From Bacteroidales bacterium (GTDB taxonomy: Bacteria; Bacteroidota; Bacteroidia; Bacteroidales; Muribaculaceae), in NCBI GenBank assembly GCA_004557825.1, contig SFFL01000002.1, positions 62,001-126,000 of the forward strand: a stretch of DNA of 64,000 bases, in the 5' to 3' direction. Within the stretch, counting starts at the first letter, position 1. The number at the start of each line of letters is the position of its first letter. A program made the position numbers and the translations under genes. Below, in pieces: positions 24,656 through 33,411 of this stretch. Below the pieces are notes generated by a model. The model was not told the origin of the DNA. It made no database searches and saw only the letters and a program-made list of their open reading frames with translations.

Positions 24656-25990
24656 ATGAGTAACGTTAAAAAAGCCGAGGGTAAGCTCGGTGTTCTGGTT
24701 GTCGGCCTCGGCGCTGTGTCCACCACTTTTATGACCGGTGTGCTGATGACCCGCAAAGGCCTCGCCAAGCCTGTTGGTTCAATGACCCAGTACGACAAAA
24801 TCCGTGTCGGTGAGGGCGAGAACAAAAAGTATCTCCACTACAACGAAATCGTGCCCCTGGCCGACCTCAACGACATCGTTTTCGGCTCTTGGGACGTATA
24901 TCCCGCCAACGCTTTCGAATCGGCTATGCACGCCGAAGTCCTCAAAGAGAAGGACATCCTTCCCGTTAAGGACGAGCTGGAGAAAATCGTGCCCATGAAG
25001 GCCGCCTTCGACCACAACTACGCTAAGCGTCTTGATGGCGACAACATCATGAAGGGCAAGACCCGCTGGGAAATGGTTGAACAGCTCCGCGAAGACATCC
25101 GCAACTTCAAGAAGAACACCGGCGTTGACCGCGTTGTTGTCCTCTGGGCCGCTTCCACCGAAGTTTACGTTCCCGTCAACGAAGAAGTTCACTTCACTCT
25201 CGACGCCCTCGAAAAGGCAATGAAAGCCGACGACAAGGAGCACATCGCTCCCTCGATGTGCTACGCTTACGCAGCACTCACCGAAGGCGCTCCCTTCATT
25301 ATGGGTGCCCCCAACACCACCGTCGACATCCCCGCTATGTGGGAGCTCTCCGAAAAAACCAAGATGCCTATCGCCGGTAAAGACTTCAAGACCGGCCAGA
25401 CCCTGGTAAAATCAGGCTTCGCACCCATCATCGGCACACGTTGCCTCGGCCTCAACGGCTGGTTCTCGACCAACATCCTCGGCAACCGCGACGGTCTCGT
25501 GCTCGACGAACCCGCCAACTTCCGCACAAAAGAGGTTTCCAAGCTCTCCACACTGGAGTCGATCCTCGTGCCCGAAGATCAGCCCGACCTTTACGGTGTA
25601 AACTGCGGCGGCGAAGGCAACACTCACAACGGCTACTACCACAAAGTACGCATCAACTACTATCCTCCCCGCAACGATAACAAAGAAGGCTGGGACAACA
25701 TCGACATCTTCGGCTGGATGGGCTACCCCATGCAGATCAAGATCAACTTCCTCTGCCGCGACTCCATCCTGGCAGCTCCCCTCTGCCTCGACCTCGTGCT
25801 CCTGAGCGACCTCGCTGCCCGCAACGGCCGCTACGGCATCCAGCGCTTCCTGAGCTTCTTCCTCAAGAGCCCTATGCACGACTACACCAAGAACGAAGTG
25901 CCCGTCAACCACCTCTTCCAGCAGTACGTAATGCTGAAGAACGCTATCCGCGAAATGGGTGGCTACCCCGCCGACGAGCCCATCGACTAA
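24656..25990 (+). CDS. Inositol-3-phosphate synthase (MIPS)
   Basis: The 444-residue cytosolic enzyme converts glucose 6-phosphate to myo-inositol 3-phosphate with bound NAD. It has the Rossmann start LGVLVVGLGAVSTTFMTGVL, the conserved NTTVDIPAMWELSE region, GKDFKTGQTLVKSGFAPI, and the catalytic GEGNTHNGYYHKVRINYYPP-like segment. The length is that of the bacterial/archaeal branch. It has its own promoter and terminator and lies 280 nt after the AUR1-type gene. It supplies the headgroup for the neighbouring lipid genes. The very even codon use (GC-ending codons) suggests high expression. Confidence 0.95.
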   Translation: MSNVKKAEGKLGVLVVGLGAVSTTFMTGVLMTRKGLAKPVGSMTQYDKIRVGEGENKKYLHYNEIVPLADLNDIVFGSWDVYPANAFESAMHAEVLKEKDILPVKDELEKIVPMKAAFDHNYAKRLDGDNIMKGKTRWEMVEQLREDIRNFKKNTGVDRVVVLWAASTEVYVPVNEEVHFTLDALEKAMKADDKEHIAPSMCYAYAALTEGAPFIMGAPNTTVDIPAMWELSEKTKMPIAGKDFKTGQTLVKSGFAPIIGTRCLGLNGWFSTNILGNRDGLVLDEPANFRTKEVSKLSTLESILVPEDQPDLYGVNCGGEGNTHNGYYHKVRINYYPPRNDNKEGWDNIDIFGWMGYPMQIKINFLCRDSILAAPLCLDLVLLSDLAARNGRYGIQRFLSFFLKSPMHDYTKNEVPVNHLFQQYVMLKNAIREMGGYPADEPID

Positions 25991-26048
25991 TCCCCGCAGA
26001 TTCCCGGACAAAATCCACTGCAGATTCCCGGATTAAATCCGCTGCATA

Positions 26049-26084
26049 AAAAAATAGGCTGTGCCCCGCACAGCCTATTTTTTA
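26049..26084 (+). terminator. Terminator of the inositol-3-phosphate synthase gene
   Basis: AAAAAATAGGCTGTGC (26049-26064), loop CCC and its exact complement ending in six T (26068-26083). A direct repeat of GCAGATTCCCGGA lies between the stop codon and this hairpin. Confidence 0.93.
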
Positions 26085-26154
26085 TTCCCGGCACTCCCCC
26101 CCCCTACACTACCGTGCACGCCACCATCTCGATTCATTTATACATAATTAAAGC

Positions 26155-26185
26155 TTGCAGATATCACGGTAATATGCTAATTTTG
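26155..26185 (+). promoter_or_regulatory. Promoter at the start of the broken YhcG gene
   Basis: TTG (26155-26157), a 20-nt spacer and TAATTTTG (26178-26185). The ATG at 26193 is only 7 nt past the -7 box, so the transcript would be nearly leaderless. Confidence 0.6.
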
Positions 26186-26192
26186 CGTCATT

Positions 26193-27361
26193 ATGAAAGA
26201 TATTACACACCGCAACGGACCCCGTATTGTCAGTGTCAAGGATTTTAGAATTGACTCGGAATATATCGCTTGGATATCAGAAATCAAGCGGCGCTACATC
26301 TCTGCACAGATCAAAGCATCTATTAAAATCAACACAGAAAAACTACGGTTTAACTGGAGCTTAGGTCGTGACCTTGTGATGCGCAAGGCAGAGGAGCACT
26401 GGGGAAGCGGAGTCGTTGAGCAGCTCAGCTTCGACTTGCAAGAGGCCTTCCCGCAAGAAAAAGGATTTGGAACTACAAATCTTTGGGCTATGAAAAAATG
26501 GTATACATTTTTCTCTCAGCCGGAAGCAATAGAAAACTCCACCAAGCTGGTGTAGAAATACAGGAATCTTCTAATCAGCATATTATAAAACTCCACCAAG
26601 CTGGTGGAGAATTTGATTTGCCATTATTGCTTAGTCGTGTGCCGTGGCGTCACCAAGTTAACATCATAACCAAATGCAATTCGATAGATGAAGCTATTTT
26701 CTATCTGCGGGAATGTATATTGGGTGGCTGGAGCCGTCAGACATTAGATAATTCGTTGAAAGCCCATCTGTATAAATCACACGGCAAAGCCATCAGCAAC
26801 TTCACCGAATATCTGCCGGAGGCTCAATGCCGTATGGCACAGGAAATCACTAAGGACAATTACGACTTCGGAGTTATAACCGTACCCAACGATTATAGAG
26901 AGGAACAGCTGGAGGCTGCACTTGAGAAGAATATTACTCGATTTCTCCTCGAACTCGGTACCGGTTTTGCATTTGTGGGTAGACAGAAAGAACTCATTGT
27001 AGGCAATCGCACTCGCAGAATTGATAGCTGTTTTATCATATCCGTCTGAAATCATACGTAGTGGTTGAGTTAAAAGTCAGACCATTTGATCCGGAATACG
27101 CCGGGAAACTCAATTATTATGTAAATGCCGTGGATGAGCTGCTGAAAGGCCCGGATGATAATCCGACAATTGGATTGCTTATATGCAGTGATAAGAACGA
27201 TATAGATGTGCGTTGGGCATTCAAGGGCGTACAGACTCCTTATGGGAGTTGCTTCTTATGACAATATTCAGGTAGTTCAATCAAATCTGCTTCCGTCAGC
27301 AGAAGAGCTTCAATTCCGCGTGCGCTTGGTGGAAGAGGAAATGCGAGGACTCCCAAAATAG
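26193..27361 (+). pseudogene. YhcG/DUF1016 PDDEXK nuclease-type gene, frameshifted
   Basis: Three reading frames together make a complete YhcG-type protein: an N-terminal helical domain (WISEIKRRYISAQIKASIKI), then WRHQVNIITKCNSIDEAIFY, then the nuclease core with FAFVGRQKELIVGNRTRRID, VVVELKVRPFDPEYAGKLNY and DDNPTIGLLICSDKND. The breaks are a shift between about 26510 and 26540, a one-base deletion at 27026/27027 (GATAGCTG where GATATGCTG would restore the frame), and a one-base insertion at about 27239-27241 (CCTTATG). The frame resumes and stops at 27359-27361. Base composition is clearly more AT-rich than neighbours, a sign of transfer. The gene cannot make the intact protein. Relatives often accompany restriction and other mobile defence genes. 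Confidence 0.88.
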
Positions 27362-27413
27362 TTATACACCATATAGAATAGGCAGCCTGAAATAAAAAGC
27401 TCGAGGCAAAAGC

Positions 27414-27457
27414 AAATTGCAGGAGCGCACAGTAGGTGTGCGCTCCTGCAATTTTCA
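27414..27457. terminator. Strong terminator hairpin after the YhcG pseudogene
   Basis: Arms 27414-27431 and 27437-27454 are exact complements (AAATTGCAGGAGCGCACA) with loop GTAGG; a T4 run follows on the plus strand. Confidence 0.85.
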
Positions 27458-27478
27458 TAATTCAGTTTTATAGTTCAG

Positions 27479-27627
27479 GACTGTGTCGAAATAGCCACCG
27501 ACGTATCCGTCTGTAGGGACGCACCCCAGGTGCGTCCGTCATACACGCTGAGTATCAGCCTTTTAAGTGGATGCACCTTGGGTGCATTCCTACAAGTTAA
27601 TACATTAATTTGAGTTTTGACACAGTC
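27479..27627. mobile_element. MITE-like 149-bp element with terminal inverted repeats
   Basis: The ends GACTGTGTCGAAA and TTTTGACACAGTC are inverted repeats (9 bp perfect, 12 of 13 overall). Inside are two hairpins: GGGACGCACC/GGTGCGTCC (about 27515-27538) and GGATGCACC/GGGTGCATTCC (about 27571-27595). No target duplication is obvious and no transposase is present. It could instead be a dispersed hairpin repeat. Confidence 0.4.
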
Positions 27628-27752
27628 TCGTCCGGCAACGCCTTAATCGCTGGGAGTGAGGATTTTTCGGCGCCGCAAGCTGAAAGCTTTGGCCTCATTC
27701 GCCGCAAGCGGGTGCGGCGCGGGGTTAGGCGGCAATCCCCCCCCCCGGGGAA

Positions 27753-29168
27753 TCAGAACTGATAGCTGACGCCGATGGCGGGAATGATGGCGTTGAGCTT
27801 GTAGTCGGCCTTGAAGGTGCCGGTGGTGGGCAGCGGCTCGAGTGCCGGTTTGCCCAATGCCTGCAGTGTGGGGTTGACGGTACCAATCTGCTGGTTGTAG
27901 ATGGGAGCGATGAAATCGTCGAACTCGCCGGTACCGCTGGAGCCGCAGCCGTGAACATACATAAAGGCTACATCAATCGAAAGGCCCTTGAGCGGACGGA
28001 AGGAGAGACCTACCGACGGCTCAATTTTAGTCATACCGGGAGTTTCGGGGTTGTAGTAGTCGGTGTTGCAGGGAGAGCAGTCGACCATCAGACCGGCGCG
28101 GACGTCGAAACGCTCTGTCAGGGCGAACTCACCGCCGAGGTGATAAGTCATAGCGTTGTGATAATCCTTCGTGAGGTACTGGTTGAACATCTCGGGCAGC
28201 CCGGCGAAGGTGATGTCGAGCTTCTTGTAAGTGCCCCAGCCGTTGAGCTGAGCGTCGAAAGCGAGCAGCAGTCGGGGGATGGGGCGCCAGGATGCACCTA
28301 CGGTGAACACATACGGCGCAGGCATCGACGCGTCGAAGTTGGCGTAGTTCAGGTTGTCGAGCTTCTCGCTGAGAATGCCGGCCGCCTGAGCATTGGCGTA
28401 AGTCACGGCGGCATTGCCGGCCTTTACGTGCATATCCTGCTTGCTGCGGAATGATGCGCCGAGCGACAGATTGGGAAGCACATCCCAGAGCACACCCACA
28501 TTCACACCGAAGGCAAGCTCGGAATCGCCGGTAAGATTCACCGAAGCGGGGGCGGTGATGCCGAATTCCTCATAAGGAGGCTTCTGGCCGGTCAGCTGCG
28601 AGGGGAGATTCATCAGCCCCACCAGCTTATTCATCGAAGCCGACGACACAAGGCCCTTGTTGAGATTGACATTACCCCATGTAATCATCAGACCGGCACC
28701 AACCGACAGATTGGGGAGAATGCGCCACGACACGGTGGGCTGCACGGTGAAAATCTTCAGGTCGCACGACTCATTGAGCACGGCACCGGGCCAACTCTTG
28801 CCCCAGTCGATCGACGATCCGTAAGGGGTGTAGAGCGTCACACCGGCATAAAGATTATCATAAATGCGAAATGAAGCCGCAAAATTCATCGGGGTCGACA
28901 CCTTGTTGGAAGTCTTGTAGTCCTTACCCTCGTGAGTGGCAGTCACATTCGACTTGATAGCACTTAAAGCGCCTGACACCTGGAAAGTATTCTCTGAGAA
29001 AGCCAGCGCGCCGGGGTTAAAAATCTGGCTCTCCGAGCCGAGCTTCATGGCTACGCCTACATGGCCCATACCTTCCTGACGGGCGCTGAACGTGTTCACC
29101 TGATAGCCTTCAGCGGCCGATGCCAGGGCAACTGTGGCCGCCGCTGCGGCCATAAGAATTTTCTTCAT
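27753..29168 (-). CDS. FadL/OmpP1/TodX family outer-membrane transport protein
   Basis: The 471-residue protein starts with signal peptide MKKILMAAAAATVALASAAEG, then the FadL N-terminal hatch (NTFSARQEGMGHVGVAM, NPGALAF) and a 14-strand-type barrel with alternating aromatic strands ending GVSYQF, the usual terminal Phe. FadL proteins carry long-chain fatty acids or other hydrophobic molecules across the outer membrane. The start at 29168 is chosen over 29189 because it gives a clean signal peptide. It has its own promoter (29218-29249). Confidence 0.92.
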   Translation of the reverse strand: MKKILMAAAAATVALASAAEGYQVNTFSARQEGMGHVGVAMKLGSESQIFNPGALAFSENTFQVSGALSAIKSNVTATHEGKDYKTSNKVSTPMNFAASFRIYDNLYAGVTLYTPYGSSIDWGKSWPGAVLNESCDLKIFTVQPTVSWRILPNLSVGAGLMITWGNVNLNKGLVSSASMNKLVGLMNLPSQLTGQKPPYEEFGITAPASVNLTGDSELAFGVNVGVLWDVLPNLSLGASFRSKQDMHVKAGNAAVTYANAQAAGILSEKLDNLNYANFDASMPAPYVFTVGASWRPIPRLLLAFDAQLNGWGTYKKLDITFAGLPEMFNQYLTKDYHNAMTYHLGGEFALTERFDVRAGLMVDCSPCNTDYYNPETPGMTKIEPSVGLSFRPLKGLSIDVAFMYVHGCGSSGTGEFDDFIAPIYNQQIGTVNPTLQALGKPALEPLPTTGTFKADYKLNAIIPAIGVSYQF

Positions 29169-29217
29169 AAAATGATAAATATGTGACACGGCAACCGAGT
29201 GCTGCCGAAATTGGCGA

Positions 29218-29249
29218 CAAAATTACCAATTATTTCCCAAATTTCCAAA
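29218..29249 (-). promoter_or_regulatory. Promoter of the FadL-type gene
   Basis: On the minus strand TTTG (29249-29246), a 20-nt spacer and TAATTTTG (29225-29218), about 50 nt ahead of the start. Confidence 0.8.
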
Positions 29250-29265
29250 TTCCGCCATCTCCCCG

Positions 29266-29322
29266 CCACATCTTCGCCATATAACCACATCTTCGCCATA
29301 TAACCACATCTTCGCCATATAA
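29266..29322. repeat. Three exact 19-bp tandem repeats
   Basis: The unit CCACATCTTCGCCATATAA occurs three times in a row, about 40 bp upstream of the FadL -7 box. The regular spacing could reflect a repeated regulator site or simple slippage. Confidence 0.9.
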
Positions 29323-29453
29323 TAAGGTCAATGCAAAATTAGGCGATTCATTTGAATAGTTCCATTTTGAATCCTATTTTAGGATACTGTTTCAGAAACT
29401 GTGACAGGGAAAATGAGTTAAAAAGATAGAAAAAACATTTTTCAAGGCCGACT

Positions 29454-29500
29454 AAATAAAAAATCCCACAACTAAGAGACTAAAAGCTCTAAGTTATGGG
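29454..29500 (-). terminator. Terminator of the orphan lipoprotein gene
   Basis: CCCACAACTAAGAG (29465-29478) pairs with CTCTAAGTTATGGG (29487-29500) with two mismatches, and on the minus strand TTTTTTATTT follows. Confidence 0.75.
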
Positions 29501-29546
29501 ACTATCTTATATGCAATAATAAGCGTTTATAAGCACATCATAATTA

Positions 29547-30389
29547 TCATTTTGAAGATGATGATGTATGCGAGGAATAAGATCTTTCGTACTTGATATA
29601 AAACTTAACCGGAGATGCACCATTTACGATACGCTTTTCACTTCTTTCCTGAGGACAGCCAACTTTAACTCGCGATGTGGCAGATCTTTTAGATAAGAAA
29701 GTAATAGTATCTACATAAAATTGGTTGTCAATTACTTTTTGAGTCGCATTGCCTCCTACGTGGTATGTAATATAATTCGTAAATACAATAGGAGAATTTC
29801 GCAAGTCAAATGAATAAGTTGGAGCCTCCTTCCTTTTTGGAGTTATATTGTAATCACAATCATAAAAAACATCCGGACTTATCAAATATTCTGAAATAAA
29901 CTTAGATGAATATGGAGGAATAGCAACTACTTCTTTATCCTTATAAGATACAGTGGTAGACTTTGTATGGCCTCCACTCGAAACTTTAGTAGCAGAAATT
30001 GCCCCTGGGACATAACTACCGATTGTGTTCCAATATCCATAAGCAGTTCCGGATTGAGATGAAGAGGATGACGATGTAGAAGCTACAGAAGTTGAGATCG
30101 TGCGTTCAAAGGAATAGTCATACGCTATACCATTTCGAATAAAAAAAGATTTTGACAAATCTACATACAGAATTTGATTAGAATTATTGGTTATAACGAA
30201 TCCTGCTTCTCCGCCATCTCGCCAGAAATCATAACTGACAGTACAGGCATCATCGACATACTCATATTGACCAAGTGTATTTTTTTGTAAGTCACTTGAC
30301 ACGTTACAAATCTCGTAATATGTCGAATATTGACAGGATGTAATTCCCAATGCGAAACAAGAAATTAAGAGTAATAATGACGGTTTCAT
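29547..30389 (-). CDS. Orphan lipoprotein, AT-rich, possibly acquired
   Basis: The 280-residue product has a lipobox at LGITSC|Q and should be a lipid-anchored envelope protein. Visible parts: a beta-rich N-terminal half with VSYDFWRDGGEAGFVITNNS, a Ser-rich stretch (SVASTSSSSSSQSGTAYGYW), and a C-terminal half containing VVAIPPYSSKFISEYL; the tail is again Ser-rich (SHTSSSSK). I recognise no domain. The gene is markedly more AT-rich than its neighbours and stands alone with its own terminator, which suggests recent transfer. Confidence 0.8.
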   Translation of the reverse strand: MKPSLLLLISCFALGITSCQYSTYYEICNVSSDLQKNTLGQYEYVDDACTVSYDFWRDGGEAGFVITNNSNQILYVDLSKSFFIRNGIAYDYSFERTISTSVASTSSSSSSQSGTAYGYWNTIGSYVPGAISATKVSSGGHTKSTTVSYKDKEVVAIPPYSSKFISEYLISPDVFYDCDYNITPKRKEAPTYSFDLRNSPIVFTNYITYHVGGNATQKVIDNQFYVDTITFLSKRSATSRVKVGCPQERSEKRIVNGASPVKFYIKYERSYSSHTSSSSK

Positions 30390-30514
30390 TTTTGTTAAAA
30401 TTTACAAAAAATCCTATTATTCACAAATTATAATTTCTAAAATAAATTGATATTTCACCGCATAAAACACGAACAACACCGCCTGAATGGTGTGGCGGTA
30501 GAAGTTAGGGGGGA

Positions 30515-31432
30515 TTAGACCCAGCGGAGGCGGCGGAGGAGAAGGAAGGCGGCGGCGGTGAGAACCACGGCGATGCCGATGACGATCCAGAAGGCGTATC
30601 GGCCGGTGATAAGGATGTCTACGTTCATACCGTAGAGCGAGGCCACGAAGGTGGGCACCATCAGGATGATCGACAGGCCGGTCATTCGTTTTACCACGAG
30701 GTTGACGTTGTTGGAGATAATCGAGGCATAGGAGTCCATCGTGCCCTCAAGGATGTCGCTGTAGATACCCACGGTGGAGTCGGCCTGCCGCAGCTCGATT
30801 TCCACATCCTCGTAGAGGTCATCGTCGAGGGTGTCGGTGTAGATTTTCTTCACCCGTTCGAGCACCATTGAGTTCCCCTTGATGGAGGTGTTGAAGAATA
30901 CGAGCGACTTCTGAATCTTCATTAGCATCATCAGGTCGTCGTTCTGCACTGATTTTTCCAGCGCTTTTTCAGTGCCGATGACATCCTCGGTGAGCGAGCG
31001 CAGGAAATCCAGGTACCAGTAAGAGGCCGAATAGAGGATGCGCAGAGTGAAGTTGGCCACATTGTCGAAAAGCACACACTTGCGGCGCGTGTGCTCGGCG
31101 AAGTCATCGATCAGATGGTTCTGGTGATAGCACACCGTGATCACCCGGTTGAGCCCGTGGCTGATTACTCCCAGGGGCACGGTGACATAGGGCATAGCGC
31201 CGTGGGCGCGTATGGGGATGCGCACAATCGTCATCATCCAGTCGCCATCGCGCTCCACACGCGCCCTTTCATCCTTATCCTGCAGATATTCCAGAAACAT
31301 TTCGGGCACCTGCTCCACTTTGGTCAGATACTCCACATCGCCCGTGTGCGGGGTCACGACATCCACCCAGCACACCCCTTCGGGGCGGTCGGTCTCGCGG
31401 AAGCCCTTGTCGCAACAATAGAATTTTCTCAT
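30515..31432 (-). CDS. CorA-family magnesium/divalent cation transporter
   Basis: With the start at 31432 the protein has 305 residues: a large cytoplasmic alpha/beta and helical funnel, then two C-terminal helices around the signature YGMNVD (in VASLYGMNVDI). CorA forms a pentamer that admits Mg2+ (and Co2+ or Ni2+) down the membrane potential. The C-terminal tail is basic (LLLRRLRWV), as expected at the inner mouth. A 13-residue upstream extension is possible but has no features. It is divergent from gpmA. Confidence 0.92.
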   Translation of the reverse strand: MRKFYCCDKGFRETDRPEGVCWVDVVTPHTGDVEYLTKVEQVPEMFLEYLQDKDERARVERDGDWMMTIVRIPIRAHGAMPYVTVPLGVISHGLNRVITVCYHQNHLIDDFAEHTRRKCVLFDNVANFTLRILYSASYWYLDFLRSLTEDVIGTEKALEKSVQNDDLMMLMKIQKSLVFFNTSIKGNSMVLERVKKIYTDTLDDDLYEDVEIELRQADSTVGIYSDILEGTMDSYASIISNNVNLVVKRMTGLSIILMVPTFVASLYGMNVDILITGRYAFWIVIGIAVVLTAAAFLLLRRLRWV

Positions 31433-31533
31433 CTTAATAAATAAATAGTATCGCGGGCTGAAGCCAGCCATATATTTATAACACTTTACCCCCTCAGATT
31501 GTTATAACATAACAAACAAATAACTGCCCCGAA

Positions 31534-32220
31534 ATGAAACAAATCATCCTTCTTCGCCACGGCCAGAGCCAGTGGAACCTCGAAAACCGATTCACCGGCT
31601 GGACCGATGTAGAGCTGTCGGACCAAGGGCGCACCGAGGCGCGCGACGCCGGCCGCGCCATCCTCCGCGCCGGACTGAAACCGCAATTCTTCTTCACCAG
31701 TTACCTGCGCCGCGCCATCCACACCCTCCAGATAGCAGCCGCCGAAATGCAGCTCGACTATATCCCCGTAATCAAGGACTGGCACCTCAACGAGCGCCAC
31801 TATGGTGCCCTCCAGGGACTCAACAAAGCGGAAACTGCGAAGAAATTCGGCGACGAACAGGTGCACATCTGGCGCCGCAGCTACGATGTGCAGCCCCCGG
31901 CACTTACTCCCGACGATCCCCGATACCCCGGCAAAGACCCCCGCTACAGCCACCTGTCGGCCGACCAGCTACCGCTGACCGAGTCGCTGGCCGATACCAT
32001 TGAGCGCGTGCGCTGCTGCTGGGAGGAGATAATTATGCCCCGCCTGGAAGTGCTCGACACCATCCTGATTTCGGCGCACGGCAATTCGCTCCGCGCATTG
32101 GTGATGATGCTGCGCCACTTCACCCCCCAGGAAGTGGTATCCTACGAAATCCCCACCGGCAAACCCCTGCTGCTCACCACCGACGACAATCTGCGCTACC
32201 TCTCCACTACGGAGCTTTGA
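31534..32220 (+). CDS. gpmA: 2,3-bisphosphoglycerate-dependent phosphoglycerate mutase
   Basis: The 228-residue cytosolic glycolytic enzyme interconverts 3- and 2-phosphoglycerate through a phosphohistidine. Motifs: LLRHGQSQWN (phospho-acceptor His9), FTGWTDVELSDQG, LNERHYGALQGLNK, RSYDVQPP and SAHGNSLRAL (second His). Length and order match GpmA. It is divergent from corA and convergent with the AlgX-like gene, with no clear terminator between. Confidence 0.97.
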   Translation: MKQIILLRHGQSQWNLENRFTGWTDVELSDQGRTEARDAGRAILRAGLKPQFFFTSYLRRAIHTLQIAAAEMQLDYIPVIKDWHLNERHYGALQGLNKAETAKKFGDEQVHIWRRSYDVQPPALTPDDPRYPGKDPRYSHLSADQLPLTESLADTIERVRCCWEEIIMPRLEVLDTILISAHGNSLRALVMMLRHFTPQEVVSYEIPTGKPLLLTTDDNLRYLSTTEL

Positions 32221-32253
32221 GGCGCAACCTTACCATCTCGGAGCTGTGAGGCG

Positions 32254-33390
32254 CTACTTCTCCACCTCGGAGCTTTGCCCCCTCATCTTTTCGGCCAGCA
32301 TCGCGCCGGCCACCCGGGCGCCCTTGGGCGACCAGTGACTGTCGTTAAGATAATACACATCCTGCTCGCCGGAGGCCACCAGCCGGGTGACCGCCTCGGT
32401 AGGATTCACCACATAATCAAGCCCCGCGAGAGTCTCGCTCAGCTGCGCGCTCAACACAATCGGCTCGTAGGGGTTATCGGCCGCAAAGTGCTGATACACC
32501 TCATACTTGTCGGGCGAAATCATCATTATCATCTCCACCCCCTTGGCGGCGAAAAGCCCGTGAAGCCTCTCCACATTGGTGCGGACGGCCTGCAGACGAT
32601 CTGGAGTGGCCTTGGAAGAGAGGTCGTGGTAATAGAAATACAGCTGCGAGCCCATCTCATCGTGCGAGAACACCTTCTGTTTCAGCGGAATACTCCTCAC
32701 CGGACTGTCGAAAATCTTCAACGAGAGCTTCACCCAGTCAATGGTCTCCTTCTGGAGCGCCGACAACTGGCTCTGCAAATGCTGCTCCGATGTTCCCAAC
32801 ATTACGGGCACACGGCTTTTCAGCACCGGCATCTTATTCTCTTTATTGAAATCCACATCGGCCCAGCGATGCACCAGCATACGCTCCACGCTCTCCACAA
32901 TCACCGTTTTCACCTGGGGGTGCTTCTCGAAGAAATCCGATTTCACAAGATCCACGGCAGCCTGCACCGGGGAGTAAGACTGACTGGACAGAGTGTAGAC
33001 ATCCACCGTGTCGGCCAGTTCGTGCCCGAGCGCGGCAGCAAAGCCCGAAGGATACTGATAGGCAAACGAGTCGCCGATAACCCCCACGCGATGGGTGTGG
33101 CCGCAATGAGGATACCACACCACGAGCGTATCGGGGTAGGCCAGCGGATAGGTACGCACCTGATATTCGGGACCAAACTGTATCTTGCCCAGCTTGCCCA
33201 GGTCGCCCGTGAGATTGCAGCGCACCTCTATGGCATAGTAGCCTATCAGACACATACCCAGAAACACCGGTATGGCGCCGATGCCCACCCGGCGCAGAAA
33301 ACGCTTCAGCGCCGGCATATTTATATCGAATCTGCCGCGCGGTGCGCCGCCGTCGGCACCGTTGCCGGCTGATATGTTTTCCTGTGACAT
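32254..33390 (-). CDS. AlgX/AlgJ-like SGNH protein of a polysaccharide O-acetylation pair
   Basis: The 378-residue protein has one N-terminal transmembrane helix (VGIGAIPVFLGMCLIGYYAI, about 37-56) and a periplasmic SGNH-like domain. The nucleophile motif is GDSFAYQYPSG and the distal His motif is NDSHWSPKGAR. AlgX/AlgJ-type proteins pass acetyl groups from a membrane O-acyltransferase to a polysaccharide. It lies 21 nt beyond the stop of the MBOAT gene on the same strand, so the two are an operon. Confidence 0.82.
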   Translation of the reverse strand: MSQENISAGNGADGGAPRGRFDINMPALKRFLRRVGIGAIPVFLGMCLIGYYAIEVRCNLTGDLGKLGKIQFGPEYQVRTYPLAYPDTLVVWYPHCGHTHRVGVIGDSFAYQYPSGFAAALGHELADTVDVYTLSSQSYSPVQAAVDLVKSDFFEKHPQVKTVIVESVERMLVHRWADVDFNKENKMPVLKSRVPVMLGTSEQHLQSQLSALQKETIDWVKLSLKIFDSPVRSIPLKQKVFSHDEMGSQLYFYYHDLSSKATPDRLQAVRTNVERLHGLFAAKGVEMIMMISPDKYEVYQHFAADNPYEPIVLSAQLSETLAGLDYVVNPTEAVTRLVASGEQDVYYLNDSHWSPKGARVAGAMLAEKMRGQSSEVEK

Positions 33391-33411
33391 AATTTGATAC
33401 TGTTCAGAATA

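Larger units (their letters stand above)
27362..27752. other. Spacer with terminator and MITE-like element
   Basis: It holds a perfect 18-bp terminator hairpin (27414-27454), a 149-bp stretch bounded by inverted repeats (27479-27627), then GC-rich sequence with GCCGCAAGC words up to the end of the FadL gene. No gene is seen. Confidence 0.6.
29169..29546. other. Spacer with FadL promoter, 19-bp repeats and a terminator
   Basis: From left to right: the FadL promoter, three 19-bp tandem repeats (29266-29322), AT-rich DNA with short hairpins (TCCTATTTTAGGA; CTGTTTCAGAAACTG), and the terminator of the next minus-strand gene (29454-29500). The AT-rich middle looks like the edge of foreign DNA. Confidence 0.55.
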
